A stretch of 64,000 nucleotides of DNA from Primula veris (GCA_963682055.1 OY821740.1:14346814-14410813); one strand, 5' to 3'. Counted from the stretch's first letter, positions 23,358 through 36,937 are shown. The notes: generated from the sequence alone by a model not told the origin. Translations and numbers: made by a program.

Positions 23358-24486
23358 TTTATTGTACTACTTTATTTTTCTAATCAACGATTCTCCTTTT
23401 CTTTTCTTTTTTTAGTTTCAAATATACATGTATGATTGATCATATATCCAATTCTAATTTAAACTCTTGCATATTTAATGATACACCTTATTGAATTTTG
23501 TAAAATATTACTTACCTTTTTATATTGCTCAAAGTAAAACAAATGGTAAACTGAGAGCATCTCCCATTTTGTGTGTCAAAGTAAAAAACGGATAAACTTT
23601 CAAAAAACTTCGAAAAATAACGATAAAAAAACAAACAAGAAGCAAAAATGAGTACATAATATCATCAAATCTACACTCATTCGCCCTCCTACACTTGTGT
23701 ATATATTTTTTTATTTTTTTTATTAAAGGGACAGTATCCCATTTTTACATATCAAATTTTGGGACCGGAGCCAGATACAAGCAAAACCATGAACTTATAA
23801 GCTAGGGTTGTGTATATGCAGAGGTGATTCCAAACAAATCACAATAGACATATTTGTGTTGTGCTTGCAAAAAATATTGCATTTATTTATGTTTCAAAAT
23901 TTGACAGTCATTATGTATAATTTATAACACATCTCAAATCCATGAACACTAGTACATGAAATAACATTCAATTATATTGAACCGATTGAATTCCCATTTT
24001 CTTAGTTTTCTTACGACCCAAACTAATACGCCAGTCAATTCGTAATGATATCGTCACCTAGCGGTATTTACAAAGAAAATGACAAATTTACACAACGCTC
24101 GTATGTGTCTTTTTTTATATATATATATATATATTTTTTCGCTGGTTAATTAATAGCAATTCACACTCTTACTTCCCTACAGTTAAAAAAAAAAAAAACA
24201 ATACCATACCTCCGAATTTGTTCTAAGATATCAGCTAGCAACAAATTCTAAAAATACTAGAGGATTAAAGGCTGTCTTGTCTGTCTATACATATTCTAAA
24301 ATAGTTTGATCTTTTCAATCATTTCTTCCAAAAACTAAAGCCACTATTTTGGTCTCTCAGGCCTTATAGCTGTAATTTGATATAATTGGAATGTTATTAA
24401 TTTACCTTGTACAAAAATAATGTAAACTAGGGAAAAATGATATGATACTTGCTACTGATTTTGGGAGCATATTTGGTTATGTTTGT

Positions 24487-24838
24487 AAGATCATGTTTTG
24501 GTCATATTATCGTTTTTTTTCATGTGTATTCGTAATTTTTTTTTCTTAAATCAAGATTTTATTTTATTTTTAAAATGTTTGTTCAAAAAAATCTGTAAAA
24601 TTTGACTTTTTTATAATTTTTTTGGGTATTTGTTAGTATTACTACCTTATAAATTGACAAAACAAACAATAAATACCAAAAAAAAATATAAAACCATAAA
24701 AATTCAAATTTTACAAAATTTTTTTGAACAAACACTTTAGAAATAACATAAAACGTTAATTTAAGAAAAAAAATCAAAAAAAAATTACGAATACATATGA
24801 AAAAACGATAACATAACCAAAACATAATATTATAAAAA
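24487..24838. mobile_element. Foldback (MITE-like) element with arms of about 160-170 bp
   Basis: The left arm contains ATCATGTTTTGGTCATATTATCG, GTATTCGTAATTTTTTTT and TGTTTGTTCAAAAAAAT. The right arm contains the reverse complements of close variants in mirrored order. A spacer of only about 20 bases (near 24646-24665) means the transcript would fold into one long hairpin. No clear target duplication. Confidence 0.8.
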
Positions 24839-25502
24839 TGACTTTTTTCGTATTTCTAATGATATAATCTCAGGCATTTCCCCTTTCAACCATGACTTAA
24901 GCAGATTGAAAACTCAAAGTTCTATGGCAGTGAGGTTTGCATACTACTAGTTCGTTTCCTGAAAAATAACATGTCACACTTGGACATCCCAATAAATTTA
25001 ATTTCCTTTTATTTCGAAACATGATGGATAGTTCGATACAGTCTACTTAGAGTCGGTTTAAAGGGGGTGCTAATTAATGTCCAAGTGGACTAGCCATCCC
25101 AATCCAAGAGAAAATAATATATTTTTTAAAAAAACAATAATTTTTATTATATTTTTTCTAGTCATTATTGAAGTGGCCAAAACAAATGTATTTCTTTATA
25201 AGCAATACAATAATAATATTTATTTTGGCCCAGGACTGATACTGTTATAAATTAAAAGGTAACAGTCAAATTATTAAATTTATTTTTCGAAAAAGTTATA
25301 CTCTAACTTACTATTTAATGATATATTACGAAATTACGTACAATTTTGATAGATCAATAACTTATATTAAAATTATGAGAACAAAATATTTTAAAAATTA
25401 ATAATAAAGATCAAATGTTAAATACTTGCAGTGTCAAATAATAGTTGGTAGACTTTGTCTTCTCACTTCTTGACTCATCTCTCTCTCTCCCGGGGGTTGA
25501 AG

Positions 25503-25526
25503 ATGAAGAGCTACTACAAGTGTTAA
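25503..25526 (+). promoter_or_regulatory. Upstream ORFs in the PAT leader
   Basis: An 8-codon uORF (ATG at 25503, TAA at 25524-25526) overlaps by one base the ATG of a second uORF (25526, in TAATG). The second runs out of frame past the main ATG at 25540 and across the first splice junction. Whether the transcript starts upstream of 25503 is not shown by sequence. Confidence 0.4.
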
Positions 25527-25539
25527 TGCATAATTTCAT

Positions 25540-28500
25540 ATGGATAAGCGTGTTTATCAGCTCTGGAAAGGGAATAATGTAAAATAATAGTACTATTCTT
25601 TCTTTCTTTTCTTGAAATTTTGAAAGCTTCCTTGAATTAATCGTTGACCTGAGTTTTGTCCTTTTTTTTTAAATAAATTTTGTTGGGTTTTCATTTAAAT
25701 GAAATGGGTCTTCATCAATTCTCATCATGGTTTAGTTATGATGTTACTTTACAGTTTACAAACCACGGTTGAATTTCTATTGTGTTGTTATTTTCTTGAG
25801 CTGTCGAGTATTTTTGTTTGAATGATTTTTTTTATGTTTGATTGCTTTGTTGTTGACTGGTTTTTTTCTTCTTACTACTATCTTAGAGAATACTCTAGTA
25901 CTAATATTAGTGTAAGTTTATAAAAACTTATGAAATGTTCCGTTTCGAATTCAAGAATACTTCTTTAAGTTGCATCATGGTCTTAATTTTCACTGTGAAG
26001 ATAGAGCTGAAATAAAAGTACTAATATATAAAAGGGATATGTTAAAGGCCCTGTCTGTGAGTGTCCTTTGTGTGCATCGGACTTGGTCCTAGAGATTTCG
26101 ACAGATGGTTAACTAAGCTTTGTGTTGTTTATTTGTGTTCCTCAATATAGTAAATTGAGTGAGAAGGTCTTAGTCAATAGGGATTATTAGAAGAATTTAA
26201 TAAGCATTTGATATTACTAGATTGAAGGAACATTTTTCATGAGTGGGGCAATTTTGTAGCCTAACTCTCACTCAGCGTTTGTAGCACATATTGATCAGCT
26301 GGTGCGGGTTCCTCAATATGCACAGCAAACCTGTAGACATCTCTTTGTTTAGCAGCTAGTAATATAAAATTAATTAGTACCAAGAAGCAATATTTCTACT
26401 CTCTGTTTGGTATTTTGCCTTATTTTGAGTTATTTATTTTATGAGAAACCGAGAACCAATAAGCTGGTCCTTAGTAACTTTCTTTCTTACTACTATTATA
26501 ACTTTTTTAATAACATTATATACTTAACTTTGAATAGCTATCTGACAGTGAAGAAGAACAGAGTTGGAAACTATGAATATTGAGTTTTTAAAGCTTTTAC
26601 TGCGAAAGAGCCATCAAGTTTTGTATGCTGCTCATTTTATGATATTGTTTGCCATTTATAATGAATTTGTATGTTCTTATTTTTCTTTTTTTTGGTGAGT
26701 ATATTCTTGGTCAATACAATTCCTCATTGTTCTTATTCTTTTTCTTTTCAGAAATTCCTCCTTGGTGGAAGGTTGATTTTCGGGCCAGATGGGCTGTCCA
26801 TCTTTGCCTCCCTATCACTGATAATTGTCCCTGTCGTTATTTTTTGCATATTCGTCGCGAGACACCTCCGACATCAATTCTTATCATACAATGCTGGATA
26901 TGCAGTTCCTGGTGTAGCAATTGCCTTCACCATCTGTGTTAGTCATTTTATTTACATGTCCCCCAAGCTTCTAAACAGTTTCAATATTATTACTGCCATT
27001 TTATTTCGTTCTGTTGAAGTAATAAGGAATTGAGGTAATAAGGAACCTTGATCATGTCTGAATAGCTAGGCTTATACACAGATTAGTTATGAATTTGGCA
27101 CCAGGAGGAGTAGAAACATGGTGATGGAGAGTTAGAGATAGGGAGAGCGAGAGAGAGAGCACTTTAAGTGTCATTTTGATCGATGGCAGAATCATTGAAT
27201 ATTTCAAGTTTAAAGACACTTGTTCTATTCATTCCACTTTCATCTTGCGAAGAAGTACTAAAGATATCAGACATGTGGGATATGTTTACAGTAAAGTTGA
27301 ATGTTGATCTACAATTTTGTGAATTTGAGTAGGCTTTTTAGCATATGATATGTTGATCATGAAAAGTAATTCCTCGTTCTAAATCTGCATAAAAGCAGTC
27401 CAAATGGGGTTGAGCCCACCAGTCATAGCATCAAATGTACTAGATTCATAGGTAGGTAGTTAATTAGCTGTGCCATGTGTGACAAATCAATTGGGATGAT
27501 CAAACACATTTTCCCTCTGTTTTTGTTTTTTTACCATTTAGAAATAATTAGTTTAACAAACTTTGCATTAATCACGCTAGTGTATTGTCACAATTTGTAT
27601 TGTACTCGTAGCAATGGTCCTCAAAAAACTGTAATTCAAATTAATAAATCATTCAGGTCAGCTTTAGTTCAGTTGGGTATAGCAAAATCCTGGTCGGGAA
27701 AACATAGACGACTTTCTATATTTCTTAGTATATCTGATAACTAAACTTGAACTTCTACCCAAGAGGATATGTACTAAAGCACACAAATATGGATTGTTTA
27801 TTTGTGTTTTTTTCATTACCTTTCAAAATCTGCTCTGATATAAGAAAACTTTTAATCTCCTCATAGGAAAATTACTGGAAATAAAATATCTTCCAAAATT
27901 TGTTGAACTTTATTTACATAATCTTGCTTCTCTGGGAAGCCTATCTGCACTCTGCAGTTTTTGTTTGTTAAAAACTCTTAACGACCATCTTACTGCATTT
28001 ATTTTTACTCAGAATAAGGATATTAAAGTTTTGTTGTATCACCATATTTCGGTGTTGTGTAAGCCAGCCTACTAAGTTGAACTACTACTACACAAGTTAC
28101 TATTTCGCCGATTTTAATAAACTGCCTAGGAAAACAATCATGGATCAGGGACTATATTTGGAAAAAGAAACTCATAGATGGGGAACCAAATTAGGAAACC
28201 AACGAGATAGGATTGTGTACAAAATACAAGAAAAGAAAATAATAGAGCAATGTCTCACAAAATCATTTCTGTAAATAATGAATATCCACTGTCTCAGGCT
28301 CTCAGCCTATGAATTTCTTCCTGATTTGGTTCACTAAGTTTTAGTCGATTTGTCGACAAATTTCATTTTAATGTACTAATTTCTAGTTTCCGTAGATTAG
28401 TGTACGAGAATGAAATCTGCTGATTCGCAAGTATACAAATCAGTAATTATCCCACCTAGTAATTTCTGGAAACTAGAGAAATGCTGTCAAAAAAATTTCT

Positions 28501-31500
28501 AATTAGTTTCCCTGCATAAATACAGGTAATTGTACTCCTATTTATTACTTCAGCCAGGGATCCAGGTATAGTCCCTCGTAACTTACACCCTCCTGAGGAC
28601 GAACGTACCGAGACTTCATCATCTATTGATTCATTTCCGAAATCAAAGGAAGTAACAGTTAATGGTGTTCCTGTTAGAGTTAAATACTGCGAGACTTGTA
28701 TGTTATATCGCCCTCCCAGGTGCTCACATTGCTCGGTCTGCGATAACTGTGTCGAGCGTTTTGATCATCACTGTCCTTGGGTGGGCCAATGCATTGGACT
28801 GGTAATTATGTTTTTGACTTGGAGGGGTTAGCTACAGCTTTTTACACTAGAATATTATCATATTTCGATTTTATACCCAACCTACAAAACTTAACATTTG
28901 GTGCCTCAGCCTAACTTTTTCTTTTCCGATTTTGTACATTGCACAGAATTTTTTTTATAGGCTGGTGACTATAAAGATGAAATGTGATTGATAGTGTAGA
29001 AAATATAAAGAACATGATAGAACAGAGCATTGGAGTGGAAATCATGCTTTGATTGCCAAGTAATCTGTTTTTCCATCCATTAAATGAGTTAATTACAGTC
29101 TTATACTCTTAACATATCATTACTTTAGGATTGTGTACACCGGCCTACTTAGTTTAGCATTTAGTACCCTTAACCTATTAATTTTTCCGAAGATGTACAT
29201 TACATAGGGAATTCATAGATAAGTGACCAGAATGGAGAAAATGGGATAGAGAAGTGCAGAAATTATATATGACATCATAGATTGTATTGATTATTTTGTT
29301 TTTTGAAACTATTTAGTACTGGCAGAACTAGGATTTGAATATGGGTAGGGCTGAATTGCATCTTTATATTTTTTTGTAATTAGAGGGGTGCTAAAAGGAT
29401 ATAGTCGTCAATTTTTCAGTAGAATACATGGAAATATTTTGAATTTTTTTCAATATGGGAGGTGCTGCAGTCCATTTTAGCCTGTAGTTTCTCCACTACT
29501 CCGACCTAATTTTTTTTTTATCTTTGGTACACTAAGTATACTATTTGCTAATATATGTAGGTTGATGTACAAAACTGAAGTATGATGATAGGTGGTTAAT
29601 GGTTAGTAACTTAATATACAACATTGTAAACTAACTCGTTTAACAGATCATACATCTATGTATGAAAAGTTTGGAGGAGTTGGTTATTGCTAGTTCTTTT
29701 CATGACTTATATCTTATATTCCGTAACTTTGTTTTTCTCCAAGAGTCACGATGTCGGTATGCTAGAGATGTACTGCTTATAAACTTTTCTAAGCAGGAAG
29801 CTGGAATTTTTTAATGATTAGGAGGGATGTTTGGTTCTGTTTCCAGCAACTGCTTTCTCCTTTCGAAACACGAAACAGTGGAGAGAAATGTTTAAAGATA
29901 GGTCCTTAAAACAGCTTTACTTTTATAATCGAACAGAATATAGTTCTATTTTGCTAGTTACATCATCTGTCTTGGTAAGGAGTCAAAATGGTATTACATC
30001 CCTGGAGTTTTTCAAAAGTCAGGGTGAGTATTAAAACTAGTGAATTCAAAAGACTTGAGTATATAAATGTTATTTCTGTTCCAGTATATACTAAAACCGG
30101 TATTTAATAATCTTCCCTTGTTACACTTTTTGACATAATGGTTCTATATATTGGTAAATCAAAATAGTCATTTTGCGCAACATTTCTGTTTTGTTATGTC
30201 TAACATGTATATAATAATGGGCAGCGTAACTATCGTTACTTCTTCTGTTTCGTGTCATCCTTGATGCTCCTTTGCATCTATGTGTTTGCCATGTCAGCAT
30301 TTTACATCAAGGTTCTGATGGACGATTATCAATGCACTGTTTGGAAGGCAATGAAGGAATCTCCCCCAGCTGTGATATTAATGATTTATTGTTTTGTTTT
30401 ACTATGGTTTGTAGGAGGTCTCACCTGCTTTCATCTCTACCTTATTGGTTCAAATCAGGTTGGTTAGCTATTCTAAATTTAAATATTTTGATTTTTCCAA
30501 TTGACTTGGTGTTCTATTTGTCTGAAAAAACAAATGTGGATTCATTTTGACTTATAATATGAGCACGTGTCAGGTTTTATTTTGCTCACGTGTCAGGTTT
30601 TGTTTTGCTAGACATGTGGTAATATTAAAAATTAAGATCATACTTTTTTCTGTTGTTATGCAAAGTGAAACATAATCCATAACCTTACAGGTTTAATTCT
30701 TGTTTTGTGAGTGCTATTAAACTTGAAGCTGGTACAATACCAATTCACTGCTCAACTTTTTAGCCAAGTTTTTTTGACTAAAAATGCTAGTTTTTACCTA
30801 TACAGACAGCTATTTTTTTCCAAAGAAACTACGTATTTTTGCTTAAAACTACAAATACATTTACGGTTTACCCAATGTAATATGAAGGCGATTGTTTGGA
30901 GGAAGATGGCAATTTCTCTAGTATCTCCAATCCTTTGAAATTTGGGCTTCTATATCTAGTCAATCATGATATTGTAAGCAATTGAAATGCTAACATCTAA
31001 TGTGTACATGTCAACATTTTTGAAGTTCATCTTTATTGACTATATCTTTAAGTTAGAATTTTTATCTAGTCAATCATGTTACTGTAAGCAATTGAAATGC
31101 TTACATCTGATGTGTACATGTCTACATTTTTAATGTTCATCTATATTGAAGCTGGAACGGAGAGTTTGACATTTAAAACACTTCCTTTTATGTTTTTTTC
31201 TTCTTCCGCAGACTACATATGAAAATTACCGGTACAGAGCTGATAAAAGGGTAAATGCTTACGATAGGGGTTGTTTGAATAATTTCCTTGAAGTTTTTTG
31301 CACGAAAATAAAGCCCTCGAGGAACAATTTCCGAGCCTATGTACGAGACCCTGAAAGAAAACAACCGCCTAGTTTCCCAGTCACAATAATGACAGAATCA
31401 GAGGAATCGTCAGAAGTCCGGCATATAAAAATAGATGACGATATATCGCTTACTAAAGATCTGATGAGGGTTTCTCTAAATAGCAATATTGAAGATATCC

Positions 31501-31541
31501 AAGGTGGTATACAGAACAGAGGGAGTGATATGTCTCTGTAA
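25540..31541 (+). CDS. DHHC-type protein S-acyltransferase (PAT)
   Basis: Five exons: 25540-25578, 26752-26937, 28526-28801, 30225-30458, 31212-31541; all junctions GT-AG and phase 0, giving 354 aa. It begins [13 protein letters not shown] like plant PAT proteins. Two membrane helices lie in exons 2-3, then the Cys-rich domain [18 protein letters not shown]...[15 protein letters not shown] with the DHHC catalytic site at 155-158, two more helices in exon 4, and the TTxE motif (TTYE) at the start of exon 5. It transfers palmitate to Cys of client proteins on endomembrane or plasma membrane. The C-terminal tail ([18 protein letters not shown] then acidic) is shorter than in many Arabidopsis paralogues. 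The exon 2 donor GTTAGT is weak but needed for the frame. Confidence 0.95.
28859..29250. repeat. Two diverged repeat copies in PAT intron 3
   Basis: Segments at about 28859-29000 and 29098-29250 share the layout 'cctac...ttagcatttgGTgcc...taacct...ttttccgattttgtacattgcac...gtgact'. They look like an old duplicated or interspersed repeat. Class unknown. Confidence 0.4.
30954..31149. repeat. Tandem duplication in PAT intron 4
   Basis: ATCTAGTCAATCATG at 30954 recurs at 31064. About 86 bases are repeated with a few differences, including AAGCAATTGAAATGCT and CATCT(A/G)ATGTGTACATGTC. The offset is 110 bases. A shorter repeat of CACGTGTCAGGTTTT lies at about 30564-30610. Confidence 0.8.
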
Positions 31542-33834
31542 AGATAATTTGAGAAATCCTGTCCGGGTGAATAATGGGATATTTAATCGGAAAGATTTGG
31601 AATTTCTTAAGAGGAGTTTGGCTTTAAACACCGACTTTAAAATAAAATAAAAAGCTAACGAGGAACTAGGATTGTATATTTGTGATGATAATTTTAGGAT
31701 TAGATACAATTTATATAAATACACATTTTACACAGTCAAATTCGACTCAAATTATTATCAAAATTGTTGTATTTTGGTGGTTTCCAAGGTTGTATTCAGA
31801 TGTCCTTGAATTATTTCGTGTGAAAGGGCATTTTCGGATTTGTTGTGAACTCTGTATAAACTCCCATTTATTTGTTGTAAAAAGCAACCACTTGATTAGT
31901 GTGCATTTGTTTGTTTGAAAAAAAGTCCCCATTATTTTCCTGTCATTTTGGCTTTTTATATTCTTCATAAGTTTTCTGCCAATTAACAATATTCCTACTG
32001 GATGTGCTGCTGCTATAACGACCTCATGCAGTATAATCGGAAAATTGCATATCAAAACTCTGAAATTAAGAAATGGATTGACAAATGACAAATAGGAACA
32101 TTCAAACGTTAATGTTGGACAATGACATTGGTAATGGACCAATGGTAGTGCAAGAGATTTTTAAACTTAAAAGAGAACGAATATTCTTTCCTTCTCTAAG
32201 TGTAAGAAACTAGTGCAGTTGATCAATCAATAATACACTGATATGAGGTACAATTCCGTACAATTTATTAAGTATTGAACTATTTTAATCATGTGTCTGT
32301 CTTGCAAACAAGGGCCTACATATTTTACATCTTCCTATCACAGATGTAGAAATGAGAAAATTAATGCGTAATGATGAAAAGTCGGGTGAAGAATGTTTGG
32401 ACTTAAAATTGGAAAAGTTTGGCTATGGTCATATCAGCTTAAGTTCGTGTTAGTCTTAATTTATGAGTCTTGGTTAAAGTTCATTGGATCAACCAAAGTA
32501 CTTGTTGAAAAGGTGGGTTAAAGTCCATTTCAGATGGTAACTCATTAGACTCGGTCGAAATTAACCTGACAACAATTCAGCCTACCCTTCACTTGTTTAA
32601 CTATTTTAGCACTAATAAGTAATACCACAAGTTAAATGTTCCGAGGAGTTTTACTGTGCAATGTATTGCATTTTATTACTTGCACAGACAACCAAAACGT
32701 TGCATGACGGAAGAGTGTTAGTGGCCCTCTTTTTCGAGGACTACAAAACTCTTGTACCGATAAATTATTTGGTATGCACTTATGGAAGACAAGAACATAT
32801 AACGGTACGTAATTGAAGCTCCTCGGACGTGTGCAAACAGAGAAATAAGGCATGGTCGTGAAATCCAGGGATAGGAATAGTAAGATTTTCCTAAGGTCAA
32901 GGCACAAGGGCAGCAAGGCAAAGAAACGTGACAGTAAACCAAATATTTATTTAGTTGTTGAGAATATATTTTTAAAGAAATTTTCTCTGTTGAAAGTTCT
33001 GATTTCCATGGCATTATCTTTTTACGTTTTCTCCAACAGGACAAAAACTGTTTAAGATGACATATTTAGTATTGTTTATGCAAATATGCGTGATGAAAGA
33101 TAGTAACCTATTTCTCACCACTTTACCTTTAATTTATTGTGTGAGGAATGAGTAATCTATCTAGCCCATGACTTTCTAATTTGTTTGCTTAGTTATGGAC
33201 CCATGAATATGGGAGTCATAAAGTACCATACCCTATTTATTTTTTGCACATAATAATTTTATAGACTAAGTTCATTGATTAAGGACCTAACATATGTACG
33301 CTTATGCTAATCAAAGATTCGACCACTAGCATTCACATATCCCTCGGAGAATATTAGCTATATATCACATTTTATAAGATTTTTCGAGTCCAAGTAATAA
33401 GTCGAAACTAATTTAATTTGCAGTCACTCGGCCTAATAAAAAAAAATTTAATCTGTTTTTAAACTTAAAAAATAACTTATAATATATACGGAAAATATTT
33501 TAAAATATAAAAAAGAGTTTAAAAGTTGTTTTTAAAATTAAAAAAATATTATAATCTATACGATAAAAATATTAAAGTGTAAAAGAAACAAGTTTTTTTA
33601 TTATTATCAAGTAAAAAAAATATATATTAAAAAGTTACGAAAATAATATCTTTTTTTATCACTTGTAGGATTATCTACGCTTAAATATATTATAAAAATA
33701 GTGACGTATAAACAAAAATCTTCTTAAGTGACCGACCACCGAATAGCGCTGCCCCTCATCAAATTTTACTTTCTTTATAATAATTAATAACCATAAGAAG
33801 GCATCCTCTAAAATGCAACGGCATCACAATCAAC

Positions 33835-34027
33835 CATTACAAAATAATATTTGATTTAGTGAGAGTCAAAAACCGTCACAAGTCTGTCGCTAATTTAAAA
33901 AGTTGTCACAAATCTGTCGCAAATTGACTAAAATGTCACAAAACCGTCACAAAAACCGTCGCTAATAAGCTCGTAATAAAAAATACCATCACTAATCCCA
34001 TCGCTATTTGATTATTTTTTTTTAGTG
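33835..34027. mobile_element. CACTA-like MITE, 193 bp (copy A)
   Basis: Starts CATTACAAAATAATATT and ends TTTTTTTTTAGTG, flanked on both sides by AAC (3-bp target duplication). The interior is a series of GTCACAA / CGTCGCTA motifs. Copy B at 59502-59692 has the same ends, size and interior motifs. Confidence 0.75.
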
Positions 34028-34606
34028 AACTCTATGTCTATGTTTAAAAAAAATGATGGTCAAAGGTATATATATATTATTTTTGATAATCAGAAAGAAA
34101 CTGTATATAACTACAAAAAAGAAAACGAATAAAAAAACTACTACGTTCTATACGAAAACCTATCATGAAAAAATTACAGTGCGTCCCTAATTAGTCGTAT
34201 CTTATTCTACCTCGGAACTGCTCTAAATTGTACAATTCTCCAAAATATAGCCAAATAAATAATAAAATTACCCATTTGCCATTCTTTTTACTAAAAAAAT
34301 TTTGTAATCACGAATGACATGCATAATACCCAATGTGACCAAAAGTGAAGCATTTTGGTAAATATGTAAGTAAAATTTTCCAAGTTTCTTAAAATTTATG
34401 CAATTTCAATAGATACAATAATTTAAGAACGAAGTGAGTAAAACATAAGGATTTGATTTAAACTTCGGCACATATTGACTGTTATCGTGAGTAGGGCTGA
34501 AAACAAAATATGCGATTACCAGATGAGATATTAATATACTTCCCTACTGTAAGTTTATAACTATTGTTCAATTTTATAATAGTAAATCTCAAGTATATAT
34601 ATATAT

Positions 34607-35406
34607 GGGGAAGGATAAATAGACACTATAAAAAACATCAAAGTAAACATTGTAATCTTGGCCATTCATTTCGATGGTGCAGATTAAAAGTTGGAAACTA
34701 AAATGGAAACTAATAAATACCATTTAACTATGGTTATGGTCTATGGCTAATTACAAATTTTTATTCTGTTAACATACATGGACGTCCCCTTCCTTTTTTC
34801 TTTCATCTACCTTAACTTTGATATTTTTTTTTATCAAATACTTGTAAAAACCTATATTGGGGATGAATCATCAACAGTGTATTATGGTATTGTTGAGTTT
34901 GTAGTGCAAGTTTTCTCTATTTTTTCATTTAGTATCTAAATAGTAGTTTTCTATAGAGTTTATTTATACGAAAAATCGGGTTTTTATATATATATAAACT
35001 TGCATAAAATCGAAGTTTTTCTAAAAATAATACTAGTAAAATTTTTAAACAGATATATTTCTTATGGTTCATAAAAATACAAATTAATTAAATCACCCAT
35101 TTAATATTTGGTCCTTAACACCTAGTAAATGAATAAATCATAATCCACTTTTAGTGTATTCGTACTTAATGGGTTCATAAACTACATTTTTTTATTAATG
35201 TACATGTTGTAATTTTTTGTAAGAAACATAAGGAGGAGTTAAAGAAATGGAAAGATAAACTATTTATTAATCACAGTTAACTATGGTAAAGTCATATAAG
35301 TTAGTTTTGTGTTTAATTTCTAACTTTTAATCTACACCATCGAAATGGAGGGCCAAGATTATGATGTTTACTTTGATGTTTTTCTTAGTGTCTATTTATC
35401 CTCCCC
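34607..35406. mobile_element. 800-bp non-autonomous DNA element with long terminal inverted repeats
   Basis: The left end GGGGAAGGATAAATAGACACT continues for about 90 bases (ACATCAAAGTAAACAT, TTTCGATGGTG, AGATTAAAAGTT). The reverse complement of the right end gives nearly the same sequence. The interior is AT-rich without an ORF. Flanks are AT repeats, so the target duplication is unclear. The long arms suggest a Mutator-like or foldback element. Confidence 0.8.
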
Positions 35407-36058
35407 ATTTATGAAATAGGACTGTAGAGATGAAAAAGAGTATAAAAAATAAAACCACATGACAAAAAAATTGTCGATGTCAAAACCGCTACTTAAATTA
35501 AATAAACGACATGTACGTAGCCAAAATCTTATTATTTATAATTACGTGGGATGACATGACACAACACGTTACGTACGTTCATCAGATACGTTCCCTACTG
35601 ATAAACATCAATTGTATAAACTAAAAAAGTCTGTTAACGCGTGTTAGTAAAACGTCAGACGAAAAATGTAGTTAAAAAACAACCTTCATCAAGATTCCGT
35701 AGCAATCTTTATTAAGTACTACGTACATTATATGATAGCTTGTGCTGAATTTTCCTCATACTTACTTTACTTGGGACTTTTTCTATGGATCTGGTACTTG
35801 ATAACCAATTAAAGAGAAGTATGTATTAATAAAATAGTAAATGTATACGTACATTTGTACACAACTTGTAATATATTAACAAGTTACTTGTATGACCCGT
35901 ACGTCCGTCCAGTAGGAGGAGATATTTCGTAATGTTCATCGCTGACTTTTACAAGTAAAATACCAAAATAGAAATAGATAACAACTAAGATCGATCCAAC
36001 CAACGTATGTCTCCCGCCTAACAAACTTAATACAAAAATCTCACTTTTTTAACTTTAA

Positions 36059-36182
36059 CTACTCATTTTTTTTGTATTTCAACAAAAGGTTAAGCTATTT
36101 ATCAAGATAGCTAACTTTAGCTACTCATTTTGCATTTCGACAAAAGGTTAGCCTATTTATCAAGATAGCTATTAAGATTAAA
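36059..36182. repeat. 62-bp tandem duplication
   Basis: CTACTCATTTT...CAAAAGGTTA(A/G)(G/C)CTATTTATCAAGATAGCTA occurs at 36059 and again at 36121 with a few changes, downstream of the ERF gene. Confidence 0.75.
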
Positions 36183-36937
36183 TACTATTATTTTATTATT
36201 TATAAATTGATATACACGAGGTAAAGAGAAGCAGTGAGAAAAATATGCCCATAATAAAATTGATAAGTACCTCAACTTGACTTTCCTTATTTAGCTAGCA
36301 AAACTAACGCTACCTAATTTTGACTAGCATATATCTAGCCTGATGAAACATGAATTTTAAGATAAAATTTAGCTAAAAGCGATGAATTTCTAGCTTGATG
36401 TACTTGCTATAAGAGAGAAACAACTATTCATGTAATCTTCTCAAAAAAAAAAAAGAAGGGTAAGACGAAAATGGTTACGACCTTAATTGGAGACGATGTG
36501 GCGACGGATTTCAATTTTAATGACAGATTTATCTGTCCCTGGTTGAAATCTTTGCAACATCTGAAATTGGTATCTTGATTGACAAACATCTAAAACCAAT
36601 ATGCATTCTAATTAACTTTTCGAACAATATTGCTGCCTATCACCGTGAAAACATTTTTCTTATTTCCAAAATCATGTGAGAAACTATGTAATGAAGAACT
36701 TGGATAATCCAATTTTCGATGGTATTAACCATGTACCACCATAGAAAAATAAAATAAAAAATCAACCCAAGAAAAGGCATATATAAGAAATGGCGCAACA
36801 TTACAAGGAATTCCAAGTATTACCAAACCTATGCATGAAACAACTACACCAAGAAAAAACAAAACCGAAATATCAAATATATGCTACTGTTTTTACGTAT
36901 TCTGTAATGAAAAAAATAAAGTGATTTATTTTCAAAA

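Larger units (their letters stand above)
21859..25502. other. Intergenic region between divergent esterase and PAT genes
   Basis: Very AT-rich and without a supported gene. It contains a MITE-type element with an inserted Helitron relative (22862-23357), a foldback element (24487-24838), a short (AT)n run near 24117 and probably the promoters of both flanking genes. Confidence 0.6.
31542..36937. other. Intergenic region between PAT (+) and the ERF gene (-)
   Basis: The first few hundred bases should hold the PAT 3' UTR. No gene is supported in the rest; short ORFs there are isolated and not protein-like. It contains a CACTA-like MITE, an 800-bp long-inverted-repeat element and a tandem duplication at 36059-36182. 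The right end should hold the ERF 3' UTR. Confidence 0.6.

Noticed and set aside
24583..24825. 80-codon minus-strand ORF rich in Phe and Lys
   Set aside because: Low-complexity translation of the foldback arm.
32632..33044. Overlapping minus-strand ORFs of 94 and 108 codons
   Set aside because: Isolated, no recognisable domain or splice partner in an AT-rich intergenic region.
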